A stretch of DNA of 64,000 nucleotides from Massilia sp. Se16.2.3 (GCF_014171595.1 NZ_CP050451.1:1736001-1800000), one strand, 5' to 3'. Shown: positions 30,180 to 39,182, counted from the stretch's first letter. Notes: generated by a model not told the origin, from the sequence alone. A program made the numbers and translations.

Positions 30180-31745
30180 TTACATGCCGCAGCCCAGCGA
30201 CTTGATGCGGTCGTAGGCGGCTTTCGCCTGGACCAGGCCGAAGCCGTACTTGGTGTCGCGGCCGGCGGTGCCGAGGTCCAGCGCGCTCTTGCCGAGCGAG
30301 GTACGGATCTGGGCGGCGGTACAGGTCGGGAAGTAGCTCCACACCAGGGCAGCAACGGCCGACACGTGCGGCGTCGCCATCGAGGTGCCGTCGTAGTAGG
30401 CGTAGTTCGATGCCTTGATGCCGACGGTGGCGCTCTGGCCCAGCTGGGACTTCATGGCCGTGCCCTCGACGTCGGTGGCGGTGACCGACGGGATGCTGGT
30501 GACCGTGGTGCCCAGCGTGCCGCCGAATGCGCCTGCCACGTTGTTGTACACCACGGCGCCGACGCCGCCGCTGTTCTGGCAGTTCTGCACCTTGACCGCG
30601 AAGTCGACGGTGCCGCGGGCGATCAGGCAGACCTTGCCCGAGACCGCGGTGTTGACCTTGTCGCCGATGCCGAAGTCGGCCAGCGGCGCGGTCGCGGTCT
30701 TCACCGGCGAGCCTTCCATGGCGCCCGGGGCGTAGGTGCTCGAGCCGACCGTCAGGACGGCTTCCTGGCCCGCGCCCATTGGAACGGTCGACAGCACGCC
30801 GACGCCAGGGCCGGCCAGCTCGACCTTGCTGTTGTACTGCGAGAAGGTGGCCCAGGCCTTGTTCTCGTCGACAGCGCCGACCGAGACCACGCTGGTGTAG
30901 CCGGCCGGGTAGGAGACTTTGGTATTGCCGTCATTGCCGGCGGCGGCGATGGAGAGGATGCCGGCCGAGGCCAGCGAATCGAAGGCGCGCTGCTCGGTCA
31001 GGCTCTTGGTCGGGCCGCCCAGCGACATCGACACCACGTTGGCACCGGCCGCCTTGCACTTGTTGGCGGCGGTGGCCAGGGTCGAGGAATAGGCCCAGCC
31101 GTCGGCACCGAACACCTTCACGATGTGCAGTTTCAGCTGCTTGTTCGGGTTGACGCCGACGACGCCGGTGCCGCTGTTGTTGATGCCGGCGATGGTACCG
31201 GCGACGTGGGTGCCGTGGTGGTTCTCGTCGGTGTACCACCAGCCGGTGCCGGAGTCGTACTCGCCGGTCAGGTTGTTGCCCGACAGGTCTTCGTGCTTCT
31301 GGTCGATGCCCGAATCGATGATGCAGACCTTGCGGTTCGCGGCGGCCGAGTCGCTCAGCTGGTCGGCCTGCACCATCTTGATGCCGTAGGGGACCAGCTG
31401 GCCGGTGGCGTAGGGGGTGCCGGTGGAGGGCGTCGCCAGGGCCAACGGATAGCGCTTCACGTCTTCTTCGATGAATTCGACGTTCGGATTGTTCTCCAGG
31501 CCTTTCAGCGCGGTGCGCGGCACTTCCATGGCGACGGCGTTGGCGCCGAAGATCTCATGTTTCACGGTGCCTTGCAGGGTCGAGGCCAGCGACTTCATGG
31601 CCGCCTTGGCGCCCGGCTTGAAGCTGACGATGACGCGGGTGGTGTCGGCCGGGGCCGCGCTGGCGGTGCCGCAGACGATGCTGGTGGCAGCCGCGATCAG
31701 GCACAGGCTGAGGGTTTGTGAAGCGCGAGTGAAACGTTGAACCAT
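30180..31745 (-). CDS. Secreted S8 serine peptidase, paralog 3
   Basis: 521 residues. Signal peptide to about ASAAP, I9-like propeptide (TTRVIVSFKPGAKAAMKSLA), catalytic aspartate in CIIDSGIDQKHEDL, histidine in HHGTHVAGTIAGINNSG, PA insert with GKVCLIARGTVDFAVKVQNC, and serine in YDGTSMATPHVSAVAAL. Long stretches are identical to paralog 1, so these two are a recent duplication or are homogenised by gene conversion. The ATG at 31745 has GGAG seven bases upstream; the open frame extends 53 codons further but through the conserved leader, not protein. Its promoter region is shared divergently with the formaldehyde dehydrogenase gene. Confidence 0.95.
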   Translation of the reverse strand: MVQRFTRASQTLSLCLIAAATSIVCGTASAAPADTTRVIVSFKPGAKAAMKSLASTLQGTVKHEIFGANAVAMEVPRTALKGLENNPNVEFIEEDVKRYPLALATPSTGTPYATGQLVPYGIKMVQADQLSDSAAANRKVCIIDSGIDQKHEDLSGNNLTGEYDSGTGWWYTDENHHGTHVAGTIAGINNSGTGVVGVNPNKQLKLHIVKVFGADGWAYSSTLATAANKCKAAGANVVSMSLGGPTKSLTEQRAFDSLASAGILSIAAAGNDGNTKVSYPAGYTSVVSVGAVDENKAWATFSQYNSKVELAGPGVGVLSTVPMGAGQEAVLTVGSSTYAPGAMEGSPVKTATAPLADFGIGDKVNTAVSGKVCLIARGTVDFAVKVQNCQNSGGVGAVVYNNVAGAFGGTLGTTVTSIPSVTATDVEGTAMKSQLGQSATVGIKASNYAYYDGTSMATPHVSAVAALVWSYFPTCTAAQIRTSLGKSALDLGTAGRDTKYGFGLVQAKAAYDRIKSLGCGM

Positions 31746-31990
31746 GGTGACTTCTCCGTATAAAAGCCTATAGGTATGCCGCGATTTTTTCATCGCGTGC
31801 ACGTTTATGTAGTGCGTCTTTCGCCGTAAGCACGGCTGAGCCAGTTTAGGCACGAAACATATGTACGTGCAATTGAAACCCAATCGTGCGCGGCGATGTT
31901 GCAATGTTGCGGTCGCGCACGATTGGAAAACAGTTCGACAACAAAAAAGGTGCTATATTTTTGGCCCTGACATTTGTGCAAATGCAGCAA
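31746..31990 (-). promoter_or_regulatory. Conserved leader of subtilase 3 with a 12-base-arm palindrome
   Basis: CAATCGTGCGCG (31881-31892) and CGCGCACGATTG (31914-31925) are perfect inverted arms around the core TGTTGCAATGTTGC (31897-31910); on the minus strand the core reads GCAACATTGCAACA, a direct repeat. Flanking blocks match the leader of subtilase 1. The element also lies 170-220 bases upstream of the divergent dehydrogenase gene. Confidence 0.6.
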
Positions 31991-32097
31991 TTCTTGCCTT
32001 GCGGGCAAGACTGCAGGGATCGTTCCGGCTTGGTATGATGGCAAACTCGCGCGGCGCCGTGCCGCGTCCATCCATCCCATGTCACAGGAAATCCCAC

Positions 32098-33204
32098 ATG
32101 AAAACCAAGGCAGCGATTGCATGGAAGGCGGGCCAGCCCTTGAGTATCGAAGAAGTCGATCTCGACGGCCCGCGTGTCGGCGAGGTGCTCGTCGAAGTCA
32201 AGGCGACCGGCATCTGCCATACCGATTACTACACGCTCTCGGGTGCCGATCCGGAAGGCCTGTTTCCCGCCATCCTCGGCCATGAAGGCGCGGGCGTGGT
32301 GGTCGACGTCGGGCCGGGCGTGACCAGCGTGAAGAAGGACGACCACGTCATCCCCCTCTACACCCCGGAATGCCGCCAGTGCAAATTCTGCCTGTCGCAA
32401 AAGACCAACCTGTGCCAGGCGATCCGCTCCACGCAGGGCCGTGGCCTGATGCCGGACGCCACCTCGCGCTTTTCGCTGGACGGCCAGCCGCTGTTCCACT
32501 ACATGGGCACCTCGACCTTCTCGAACTACATCGTGGTTCCCGAGATCGCGCTGGCCAAGGTGCGCTCCGACGCGCCCTTCGACAAGATCTGCTACATCGG
32601 TTGCGGCGTCACCACCGGCATCGGCGCCGTGATCTTCACGGCCAAGGTGGAGGCGGGTGCGAATGTCGTCGTGTTCGGCCTGGGCGGAATCGGCCTGAAC
32701 GTGATCCAGGCAGCAAAAATGGTCGGTGCCGACAAGATCATCGGCGTCGACATCAACCCGGCGCGGGAAAGCATGGCGCGCAAGTTCGGCATGACCCATT
32801 TCGTCAACCCCAAGGAAGTGCAGAACGTGGTGGACACGATCGTCCAGATCACCGACGGCGGCGCCGACTATTCCTTTGAATGCATCGGCAACGTCAACAC
32901 CATGCGCCAGGCGCTGGAATGCTGCCACAAGGGCTGGGGCCAGTCGATCATCATCGGCGTGGCCGAAGCGGGCGCCGAGATCTCGACCCGTCCGTTCCAG
33001 CTGGTGACGGGACGCGAGTGGAAGGGTTCCGCTTTCGGCGGCGCGCGCGGCCGCACCGACGTGCCGAAGATCGTCGACTGGTACATGGAAAACAAGATCA
33101 ACATCGACGACCTGATCACCCACCACCTGCCGCTCGAGCGCATCAACGAGGGCTTCGACCTGATGAAGTCGGGTGAGTCGATCCGCTCCGTCGTGGTCTA
33201 CTGA
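32098..33204 (+). CDS. frmA: S-(hydroxymethyl)glutathione dehydrogenase / class III alcohol dehydrogenase
   Basis: 368 residues, the normal length. The enzyme oxidises S-hydroxymethylglutathione to S-formylglutathione with NAD. Catalytic zinc ligands are C40 in TGICHTDYYT and H62 in GHEGAG, with the third cysteine in YIGCGVTTGIG. Structural zinc cysteines are C92, C95, C98 and C106. The NAD fold shows VFGLGGIGLNVIQ and GVDINPARE. The ATG at 32098 follows CAGGAAA. The usual partner, S-formylglutathione hydrolase, is not beside it, and no FrmR-type repressor is visible. Confidence 0.96.
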   Translation: MKTKAAIAWKAGQPLSIEEVDLDGPRVGEVLVEVKATGICHTDYYTLSGADPEGLFPAILGHEGAGVVVDVGPGVTSVKKDDHVIPLYTPECRQCKFCLSQKTNLCQAIRSTQGRGLMPDATSRFSLDGQPLFHYMGTSTFSNYIVVPEIALAKVRSDAPFDKICYIGCGVTTGIGAVIFTAKVEAGANVVVFGLGGIGLNVIQAAKMVGADKIIGVDINPARESMARKFGMTHFVNPKEVQNVVDTIVQITDGGADYSFECIGNVNTMRQALECCHKGWGQSIIIGVAEAGAEISTRPFQLVTGREWKGSAFGGARGRTDVPKIVDWYMENKINIDDLITHHLPLERINEGFDLMKSGESIRSVVVY

Positions 33205-33330
33205 CTTACGCCGCTTTTCAAGTCGCACTGACGGCCTGTCCCGCGAAAGCGACCGTTTGTCGCACAGCGGGGGCAGGCGCCAGTCCCCTGTCTTACTCTT
33301 CTTCCATCGACAACCGTCCTGGAGAAGATC

Positions 33331-33963
33331 ATGCAAGACACCCACCGCGCCTCACTTTCCCTCAAGCGCCCGCTGCTGCTGTGCGCCCTGGCCGCCGCCT
33401 GCGCGCTGCCCCTGCTGCCGGTCCAGGCGGGCGAAGGCATCCACGTGAGCCGCAGCCTGCAGGCCAGCGACGGCGGCGCACCCTACGCCGTGGTGCGCGG
33501 CAAGGACGACGTGGTGGCGGGCGAGCGCGCCGATAGCGCGCGCATCAAGGAACTCAGGCGCAGCATCAAGGGCGACTTCCTCTGGTTCCGCGACGGCGGC
33601 AAGGAATACGTCGTGCAGGACCCGGCCACGATGGGGCGCGTGCTCGCGGCCTGGGCGCCGCTGGAGGCGATCGGCGCGCGCATGGGCGGGCAGGGCGCCG
33701 AAATGGGCCGCCACGGCGCCGCCATGGGCTCGATCGGCGCGAAGATGGCGCTGGCGGCCATCACCTTCGACGGCGACAAGATGGAAGCACTCGGCAAGGA
33801 AATGGAAGCGGCGGGCAAGCCGATGGAAGCGGCCGGCAAGAAAATGGAAGAGCTGGGCAAGGAGATGGAGCGCGAACAGGACAAGGCCGAACGCGCCATG
33901 CGCGTCGAAATCCGCGATGCGCTCAGCAAAGGCACGGCCAGGCCGCTGCCGCTGCGCAGCTGA
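33331..33963 (+). CDS. Secreted protein with methionine-glycine heptad repeats, unknown function
   Basis: 210 residues. A signal peptide ends near VQAGE (residue 34). Residues 40-110 form a globular part with DFLWFRDGGKEYVVQDP, which resembles a short module seen in other secreted proteins. From about residue 112 the sequence turns into heptads with methionine at every seventh place: MGGQGAE, MGRHGAA, MGSIGAK, and after an interval MEALGKE, MEAAGKP, MEAAGKK, MEELGKE. The first set is glycine-zipper-like, the second a charged amphipathic helix. GGAGAAG precedes the ATG. No family can be named. Confidence 0.75.
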   Translation: MQDTHRASLSLKRPLLLCALAAACALPLLPVQAGEGIHVSRSLQASDGGAPYAVVRGKDDVVAGERADSARIKELRRSIKGDFLWFRDGGKEYVVQDPATMGRVLAAWAPLEAIGARMGGQGAEMGRHGAAMGSIGAKMALAAITFDGDKMEALGKEMEAAGKPMEAAGKKMEELGKEMEREQDKAERAMRVEIRDALSKGTARPLPLRS

Positions 33964-33965
33964 CG

Positions 33966-34440
33966 ACCCACCCAGCCGGAAGGCGGCCAGCATGCGCCGC
34001 CGTCCGTCCGGCGACACGGCCAGAGTGCGGCTGTCGAGATCCTGTGCCACCCAGCCCTTCCGCAGCGCCAGGCGCAGCAGCGCGGCACCCAGCGCACCGC
34101 CCGGTGCGGACGGCGCTCGCTCCAGTCCAGGCAGGAACAGGCGAGGCGGCGCCGCTGCCGGCGCAAGCCTTCCACATCGATGCCGGCTTCCATGAACTGT
34201 GTCTCGCCTGCGGCCGACAAGGCATGGTTTCCGTTCGCATCCACACCCAGCCAATCCTGCTCGACGAAGTCGTCGTGCAGCGTCACCGCCAGTCTACCGG
34301 CCATGTGGTCGTAACAGGTGCGCGCTCGCCGTCGACGGGCTCACCTCCGCCACCACCGACGCGCTCGCACGCATGAACGATGGCGAGCACCACACGGCGC
34401 ACAAGGCGGCGCTCAAACGGGGCCCTGGATGCGGTCACGC
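33966..34440 (-). pseudogene. Decayed ArsR-type winged-helix regulator (internal deletion plus frameshift)
   Basis: On the minus strand a recognition-helix piece EVSPSTASAHL (about 34325-34355) abuts the family's C-terminal block ARTCYDHMAGRLAVTLHDDF, without the roughly 60 residues that normally separate them; the join falls in GCGCGCACCTG, which both parts share. The C-terminal half continues with VDVEGLRRQRRRLACSCLDW-like text (seen as GIDVEGLRRQRR and ACSCLDWSERRPH), then loses phase at about 34100, where one base is missing, and resumes as GGALGAALLRLALRKGW. The conserved part ends at AAFRLGG near 33970. Limits are approximate. The gene cannot be functional as written. Confidence 0.65.
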
Positions 34441-34471
34441 AGGACGCGACCGCAGTGCGTGGCGCGGGTAG

Positions 34472-34834
34472 CGGTGCTGCTGGACGAGGGCGCGGGCGGC
34501 GCCGAGAACCGTTTCGTATGCCGATGGCCGGCAACGCTACCTGGACATTGCCGCCCAACTGAGACCTCGGCTGGAAGAAATCGACGGATTCGTATCGATC
34601 GAGCGCTTCCAGCGCCTGAGCGACCCTGCGAAAGTGCTGTCGCTCTCCTTCTTCCGCGACGAGGAGGCGGTCGCGCGCTGGCGCCGGCTGGACGCGCATC
34701 GCGCCGCGCAACGAGCAGGGCGCACCGAATTGTTCGCGGGCTACCGGCTGCGCATCGCCCATGTCGTGCGCGACTACGGGATGCACGACAGGGAACAGGT
34801 GCCGCCGTACAGCCGCGCAGGCGGGAGTGGATGA
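34472..34834 (+). pseudogene. Remnant of an antibiotic-biosynthesis-monooxygenase (ABM) domain protein
   Basis: From about 34517 the frame reads YADGRQRYLDIAAQLRPRLE, EIDGFVSIERFQRL, KVLSLSFFRDEEAVARWR and ends at 34834 with YRLRIAHVVRDYGMHDRE. These are the strands and helices of an ABM ferredoxin-like domain. The usual first strand (MIxVIFEV type) and a start codon are missing, and the sequence just upstream belongs to another phase. It lies head to head with the decayed ArsR-type gene, so one deletion event may have hit both. Confidence 0.6.
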
Positions 34835-34874
34835 ACGTGCCAACCACCGTTCGCAAGGACGCCGGCGTCGCCAC

Positions 34875-34898
34875 GTAGGGTGGGCGCCCCGCGCCCAC
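34875..34898. repeat. GTAGGGTGGGC-type dispersed repeat
   Basis: GTAGGGTGGGCGCCCCGCGC followed by CCAC forms a compact hairpin immediately after the ABM remnant. Confidence 0.65.
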
Positions 34899-34980
34899 AC
34901 AGCGATCGTTGTCGGCACCGACAACCTGGACCGATCATCTGGCTGCCAGCCCGCGCTACCGGGCGGGGAACCCACCGGCC

Positions 34981-35400
34981 TCAGCGTTGCGCCAGTGTCG
35001 ACGAGATCACGATGACCTGGCCCAGCAGCGGGTTCGGCACATAGCTCATCACCATGTCCGTGCCGGAGCTGCCACGGTTGAATTCCATGGTCACGTTGCC
35101 GTCCCGTGAAACGAATTTGTCCGGCGAGACCGCGACCAGTCGAAGCGGGCGCTGGTTATCGATGCGCGCATTGATGTGGTCTGTACTGGTCTCCACGTTC
35201 AGGCGCCAGCCATTCGACATGGCATAGGCTCCCCCCACATTCTCTTCCTGCTCTGTCGTGAGCCAGACCGGCTTGATGGGCGCCGTCACCTGCACGGTCG
35301 ACACCGGTGCCATTTCACGCGGATAGGGGAGATCCTGGGCGCCGGCACCGAAGGCCAGCCCGAGGAGCGAGGCGGAAAGCAGAAGAGGAAGGGGACGCAT
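34981..35400 (-). CDS. Secreted hypothetical protein
   Basis: 139 residues with a signal peptide (MRPLPLLLSASLLGLAFGAG, cut before AQDLPYP). The mature part is a small beta-rich domain including VSTVQVTAPIKPVWLTTEQE, NGWRLNVETS and a hydrophobic end VPNPLLGQVIVISSTLAQR. It resembles small secreted proteins of unknown role. GAATC, not a good ribosome site, precedes the ATG. No operon partner. Confidence 0.65.
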   Translation of the reverse strand: MRPLPLLLSASLLGLAFGAGAQDLPYPREMAPVSTVQVTAPIKPVWLTTEQEENVGGAYAMSNGWRLNVETSTDHINARIDNQRPLRLVAVSPDKFVSRDGNVTMEFNRGSSGTDMVMSYVPNPLLGQVIVISSTLAQR

Positions 35401-35659
35401 GATGATTCCTTTACAGAGCAGGAGGACGCTGTCACTTCCGGCGCGCCCAGGGCGGGCCGGGTCTCGACGAGTGCCGCGAAGCGGGCAGAGCGGATCGCGG
35501 GTTCCTCAGTCTAGGTCGCTTGATGGCCAGTACAAGCCAGGAAGGGACGACATCACGAAACAGTCTCGGTTTCGGAAAAAGCAGATCAAACGGACATGAC
35601 ACGGAAATGGCGGCATGGCCTCCCGTTTCGTATCATGCCGGCGTCCCGGCAGCCGGCAA
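35401..35659. other. Intergenic stretch, no gene seen
   Basis: It holds the upstream region of the small secreted gene at 35400. Open frames here are short, lack starts with ribosome sites and have no recognisable sequence. Confidence 0.5.
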
Positions 35660-35695
35660 AACAAAAGGCCGGGACACATGGCATCCCGGCCTTTC
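35660..35695 (-). terminator. Terminator of the DUF885 gene
   Basis: AAAGGCCGGGA / TCCCGGCCTTT stem with a nine-base loop; on the minus strand TTTTGTTTTG follows. It lies about 75 bases past the DUF885 stop. Confidence 0.88.
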
Positions 35696-35768
35696 GACGC
35701 ATGATGCCGGTTAGTGAGCGCTGATACCGACGTCAGCGATCACCACCGGGCTGGGGACCAGCCCGGCC

Positions 35769-37574
35769 TCAGCGCTGGGCGGAATGCGTACCCAGCAGCG
35801 ACGGAACGAATTCCTCCATCACCGCCTTGCGCAACAGCTTCGGCGGCACCAGGCCCTGGGCCAGCACGAAGTCGTTGAATTTCTGGCGGTCGAATTTTTC
35901 GCGCAGTGCGACTTCCGCTGCCTGGCGCGTTTCCATCAGGCGCTGGTAGCCGTAGAAGTAGGAAGTCGCCTGGCCCGGCGCGCGGAAGGTGTAGCGCTGC
36001 ATTTCCTGGGTCGCCATGCCTTCGGACAGGCCGACGTCGTTCATCAGGAAGCTCTTCACGCCGTCCGGGGTGATCTCGCCCAGGTTGACCATCGGGTCGA
36101 GGAAGGCGCGGGCGGCGCGCATTGCGCGGGCCTGCAGCGCGAACAGCTGGCCGTCGAGCGGCTCGTAGGGCTGCACTTCGGCCTCGGCATACAGCGCCCA
36201 GCCTTCGACGTTGACGCTGTTGAAAGCGAACACGGCGCGCGCGGTCGACACGCCGGTTTCGATCATCTTGGCGAACTGCAGTTCGTGGCCGGGACGCGCT
36301 TCGTGCGCCGTGATCGACCAGGTGCCCGACTGGTGGGTGAAGTCGTCGAACACCAGGCGCTTGCCGCTGGCGTCCGGCGGCATGCCGGTGGTCAGCACGA
36401 ACTCGCCATATTCTCCGGTGTTGCCGATCAGGCGCGGTGGGCTCATGTGCGGCGCCGGCTGGGCCGCGTTCTCGGCCATCGAGGCCAGGCGGATCACGGC
36501 CTTGCGCTCTGGCAGGGTGACGATGCGCTGGGAGCGCGCCACGCCCTCGAGCGCGGCCAGGCGGTCGGCATACAGCGGCATCACCTGTTCGGTCGGGATC
36601 TGCTGTTTTTTCAGCTCGAGCATGACGGCGCGGTAGTCGGCATTCTTGAAGCCGCGTTCCTTCGCGATCAGATTGGCCGTGATCTGCATCTGGTTGCGGA
36701 TCTCGGCGAACGAGGTCAGCGACTTGGCGATCAGCTCCTGCGGGCTGATGTCGACACCGAAGTTTTTCAGGTTGTCGGCATACACTTCCGGCGGCAGGCG
36801 GTGGTCGCTACGGGCGCGCGGCAGCATCTCCGTCTTCAGGCGCGCGTTGTAGGCGGTCAGCTGCTTTTCCAGCAGGTCGACACGGCTTTCCCAGCCCTTC
36901 AGTTCGCTCTTGGCGAACAGTTCGCGCATGCCCTTGATCAGGGTCGGGCCGTCGTTCAGCGCCTGTTCGACTTCGCCCTTGTAGGGCCCGATCAGGTTCT
37001 TGTTCGCCTTCAGGCGCTCCTGCAGGCGTTCCTGCGCCAGTTCCGTCACCGGGCGGTAGCCCTTGGCTTGTCCCGTGTACTTGTCGAGCCGGACCAGCAG
37101 CGCCTGCTGGCGCTCTTTCGGAATGCGCGGATCGAGCGTGGCGCGCACGACGCCGAACATCATGCGTGTCAGGTCAGTGAAGGGCATGAAGTACTTGCGC
37201 TCGAGCGCCGCGCTCTTCATCTGGTCTTGCGCCTTGTCGATCAGGATCTGCAAATCCTGCTTCACCTTCGGGTCGGTCTCGCTGCGCAGGCGCTTCTGCA
37301 GTTCGGCGACGGCCGCGCGCGTATCGCGGTTGATGGCGTCGAACTGGTCGCGCGACAGGTCGGTGATCTGTTCGTCGAAGCCGTCCACCCCGAGCGTGCT
37401 GGCCTCCTCGGGCGAATACCTGGCCATCACGTTCAGCAGCACTTTGGCGTTCGTGTTGCTCTTCGTGACCCAGGCCGGTTCGGCGGCGAAGGCGGGCAAG
37501 GACAGCGCGGCGGCCAGCAGGCCGGCGACGAGGGTACGGCTGAAGGGAAGGGTGCGGGGACGGGCGGGCAGCAT
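35769..37574 (-). CDS. Secreted DUF885 family (probable metallo-carboxypeptidase-like) protein
   Basis: 601 residues. A signal peptide (residues 1-32, ending LPAFAAE) is followed by a mostly helical DUF885 domain. The metal motif HEARPGH is present in WSITAHEARPGHELQFAKM (about two thirds along), and a downstream glutamate in VNVEGWALYAEAEV matches the third-ligand region. DUF885 resembles gluzincin peptidases; substrates are unknown. ATG 37574 gives the clean signal peptide and has AAGGGA upstream; an ATG at 37655 with AAAAGGG would add 27 residues without a signal. Confidence 0.9.
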   Translation of the reverse strand: MLPARPRTLPFSRTLVAGLLAAALSLPAFAAEPAWVTKSNTNAKVLLNVMARYSPEEASTLGVDGFDEQITDLSRDQFDAINRDTRAAVAELQKRLRSETDPKVKQDLQILIDKAQDQMKSAALERKYFMPFTDLTRMMFGVVRATLDPRIPKERQQALLVRLDKYTGQAKGYRPVTELAQERLQERLKANKNLIGPYKGEVEQALNDGPTLIKGMRELFAKSELKGWESRVDLLEKQLTAYNARLKTEMLPRARSDHRLPPEVYADNLKNFGVDISPQELIAKSLTSFAEIRNQMQITANLIAKERGFKNADYRAVMLELKKQQIPTEQVMPLYADRLAALEGVARSQRIVTLPERKAVIRLASMAENAAQPAPHMSPPRLIGNTGEYGEFVLTTGMPPDASGKRLVFDDFTHQSGTWSITAHEARPGHELQFAKMIETGVSTARAVFAFNSVNVEGWALYAEAEVQPYEPLDGQLFALQARAMRAARAFLDPMVNLGEITPDGVKSFLMNDVGLSEGMATQEMQRYTFRAPGQATSYFYGYQRLMETRQAAEVALREKFDRQKFNDFVLAQGLVPPKLLRKAVMEEFVPSLLGTHSAQR

Positions 37575-37744
37575 GCGTTTCCCTTTGGTCGGGGCGTAGG
37601 GACAGGGCCGGACGCGCGGCGTACCGGCAGCGCGGCGCGTGGCGGCCGCGTGCATGAGTATGCCCTTTTTAGGAAAGTATTTGTGAATTCGCAAGCATGC
37701 CCGGGGAGTAGAGTCCATCCGCCAGCCAAGCCCTAACAAACGAT

Positions 37745-37772
37745 TTGGCAAAAATGTTTGCTACGTTATAGT
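37745..37772 (+). promoter_or_regulatory. Probable sigma-70 promoter of the serine hydrolase gene
   Basis: TTGGCA at 37745-37750 and TATAGT at 37767-37772 with a 16-base spacer, in an AT-rich island. The start codon is about 50 bases further. Confidence 0.55.
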
Positions 37773-37823
37773 AAGTTTAATGCTAGAGTTCGGTAATCAA
37801 AATTACCATAGAAAGGAAGCTCC

Positions 37824-39182
37824 ATGCGTTTGTTGGCCCTTGTATTGTCCTTGCTTGCCCTATGCACGCAGGCAAACGCCGATGAAGTGGATGACATCGT
37901 CAACGCCTACATGCAGCGCACCCATACGCCCGGGCTCAGCCTGGCGGTCGTGCGTGATGGCAAAATCATTCGCGAACAGGGCTATGGCCTGGCGAATGTC
38001 GAACACCAGGTGCCGGTGGGGCCCGACACCCTGTTCCAGTCCGGCTCGGTGGGCAAGCAGTTCACCGCCGCGCTTGTCATGTTGTTGGCCAGAGATGGAA
38101 AGCTGCAGCTCGACGCGCCGATTGCGCGCTACCTCCCGCATACCCCGAAGTCATGGAGCGCGATCACGGTGCGCCACCTGCTGACGCATACTTCCGGCGT
38201 GGGCGACCCGGAGAAGAAGGTCGACCTGCGCAAGGATTACACGGACACCCGGATGATCGCGCTGGCGGCCTCCATGCCCTTGCGTTTCCAGCCGGGCGCC
38301 AGATGGGAGTACAGCAATACCGGCTACCACCTGCTGGGCTATATCTGCAACCGGGCAGGCGGCAAGTTCTATGGCGACCAGCTGCGCGAACGCATCTTCG
38401 CCCCGCTCGGCATGAGCACGCGCATCATCAGCGAGCGCGACATCGTGCCGCACCGGGCCGCCGGTTACGAATGGCGCGATGGCCAGTTGACGAACCAGGA
38501 ATGGGTGTCGCCGACGATGAACCGCACCGCCGACGGCAGCCTGTACCTGACGGCGCGCGACCTGGCCTTGTGGGACCTGGCACTGTATGACGACAAGATC
38601 CTCGATGCCGCCGCCAGGGAAGCGAGCTGGACACCGGTCAGGCTGAAGGACGGCGGCAGCTTCCCGTATGGCTTCGGCTGGGACCTGGCACCGGTGAACG
38701 GGCACCGGCGTATCGCCCACAACGGCTTGTGGCAGGGCTTTCGCAGCCAGTTCAGCCGCTTCGTCGACGACCGCCTGACCGTGGTCGTGCTGGGCAATTC
38801 GAGTTCGGCGCCGGCGGAAAAGATCGCCAGCCTGGTGGCGGCCCACTACCTGCCCGGCCTGGTGCCCCCGGTACTGCCCGATACCGACCCGGAAGCCAAC
38901 GCACACGCTCGCGACATCGTGACGCACTTCGAACGTGGGGTGGCGCCGCCGCGCCTGTCGAAAGCGGCGCGCAAGCAGTTCACGCCGGAGTTCATGGCCA
39001 TGGTCGCCCAGGACATGGGCGAGTTCGGCAAGATCGGCACAATCGAGCCGATCGAGCGCAAGGCCAAGGACAACTTGCGCCAGTATGCCTACCGCCTGCG
39101 TGGCGAGCACGATACGGCAGTCATGCGCTTTGCCGTGAACAAGGCCGGCGAAGTCGAGGCGATCGGCGTGTTCCCGGACTGA
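37824..39182 (+). CDS. Secreted beta-lactamase-fold serine hydrolase
   Basis: 452 residues. Signal peptide to about NADE. The class C beta-lactamase/esterase fold shows the nucleophile motif SVGK (in LFQSGSVGKQFTAAL), the tyrosine motif YSNTGY, and an HNG-type third motif in RRIAHNGLWQGF. A C-terminal domain of about 100 residues after PGLVPPVLP corresponds to the DUF3471-like tail seen in such proteins. These enzymes act as esterases or D-amino-acid peptidases more often than as lactamases. AGGAAG precedes the ATG by five to six bases. Confidence 0.92.
   Translation: MRLLALVLSLLALCTQANADEVDDIVNAYMQRTHTPGLSLAVVRDGKIIREQGYGLANVEHQVPVGPDTLFQSGSVGKQFTAALVMLLARDGKLQLDAPIARYLPHTPKSWSAITVRHLLTHTSGVGDPEKKVDLRKDYTDTRMIALAASMPLRFQPGARWEYSNTGYHLLGYICNRAGGKFYGDQLRERIFAPLGMSTRIISERDIVPHRAAGYEWRDGQLTNQEWVSPTMNRTADGSLYLTARDLALWDLALYDDKILDAAAREASWTPVRLKDGGSFPYGFGWDLAPVNGHRRIAHNGLWQGFRSQFSRFVDDRLTVVVLGNSSSAPAEKIASLVAAHYLPGLVPPVLPDTDPEANAHARDIVTHFERGVAPPRLSKAARKQFTPEFMAMVAQDMGEFGKIGTIEPIERKAKDNLRQYAYRLRGEHDTAVMRFAVNKAGEVEAIGVFPD

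Noticed and set aside
31934..31959. Sigma-70 promoter for the formaldehyde dehydrogenase gene (TTCGAC, TATATT)
   Set aside because: The spacer is only 14 bases and the TATATT block is part of the leader conserved for the opposite-strand protease, so its assignment is unsafe.
35784..37736. A 650-codon plus-strand frame opposite the DUF885 gene
   Set aside because: Antisense shadow; the minus-strand protein carries the signal peptide and HEARPGH motif.
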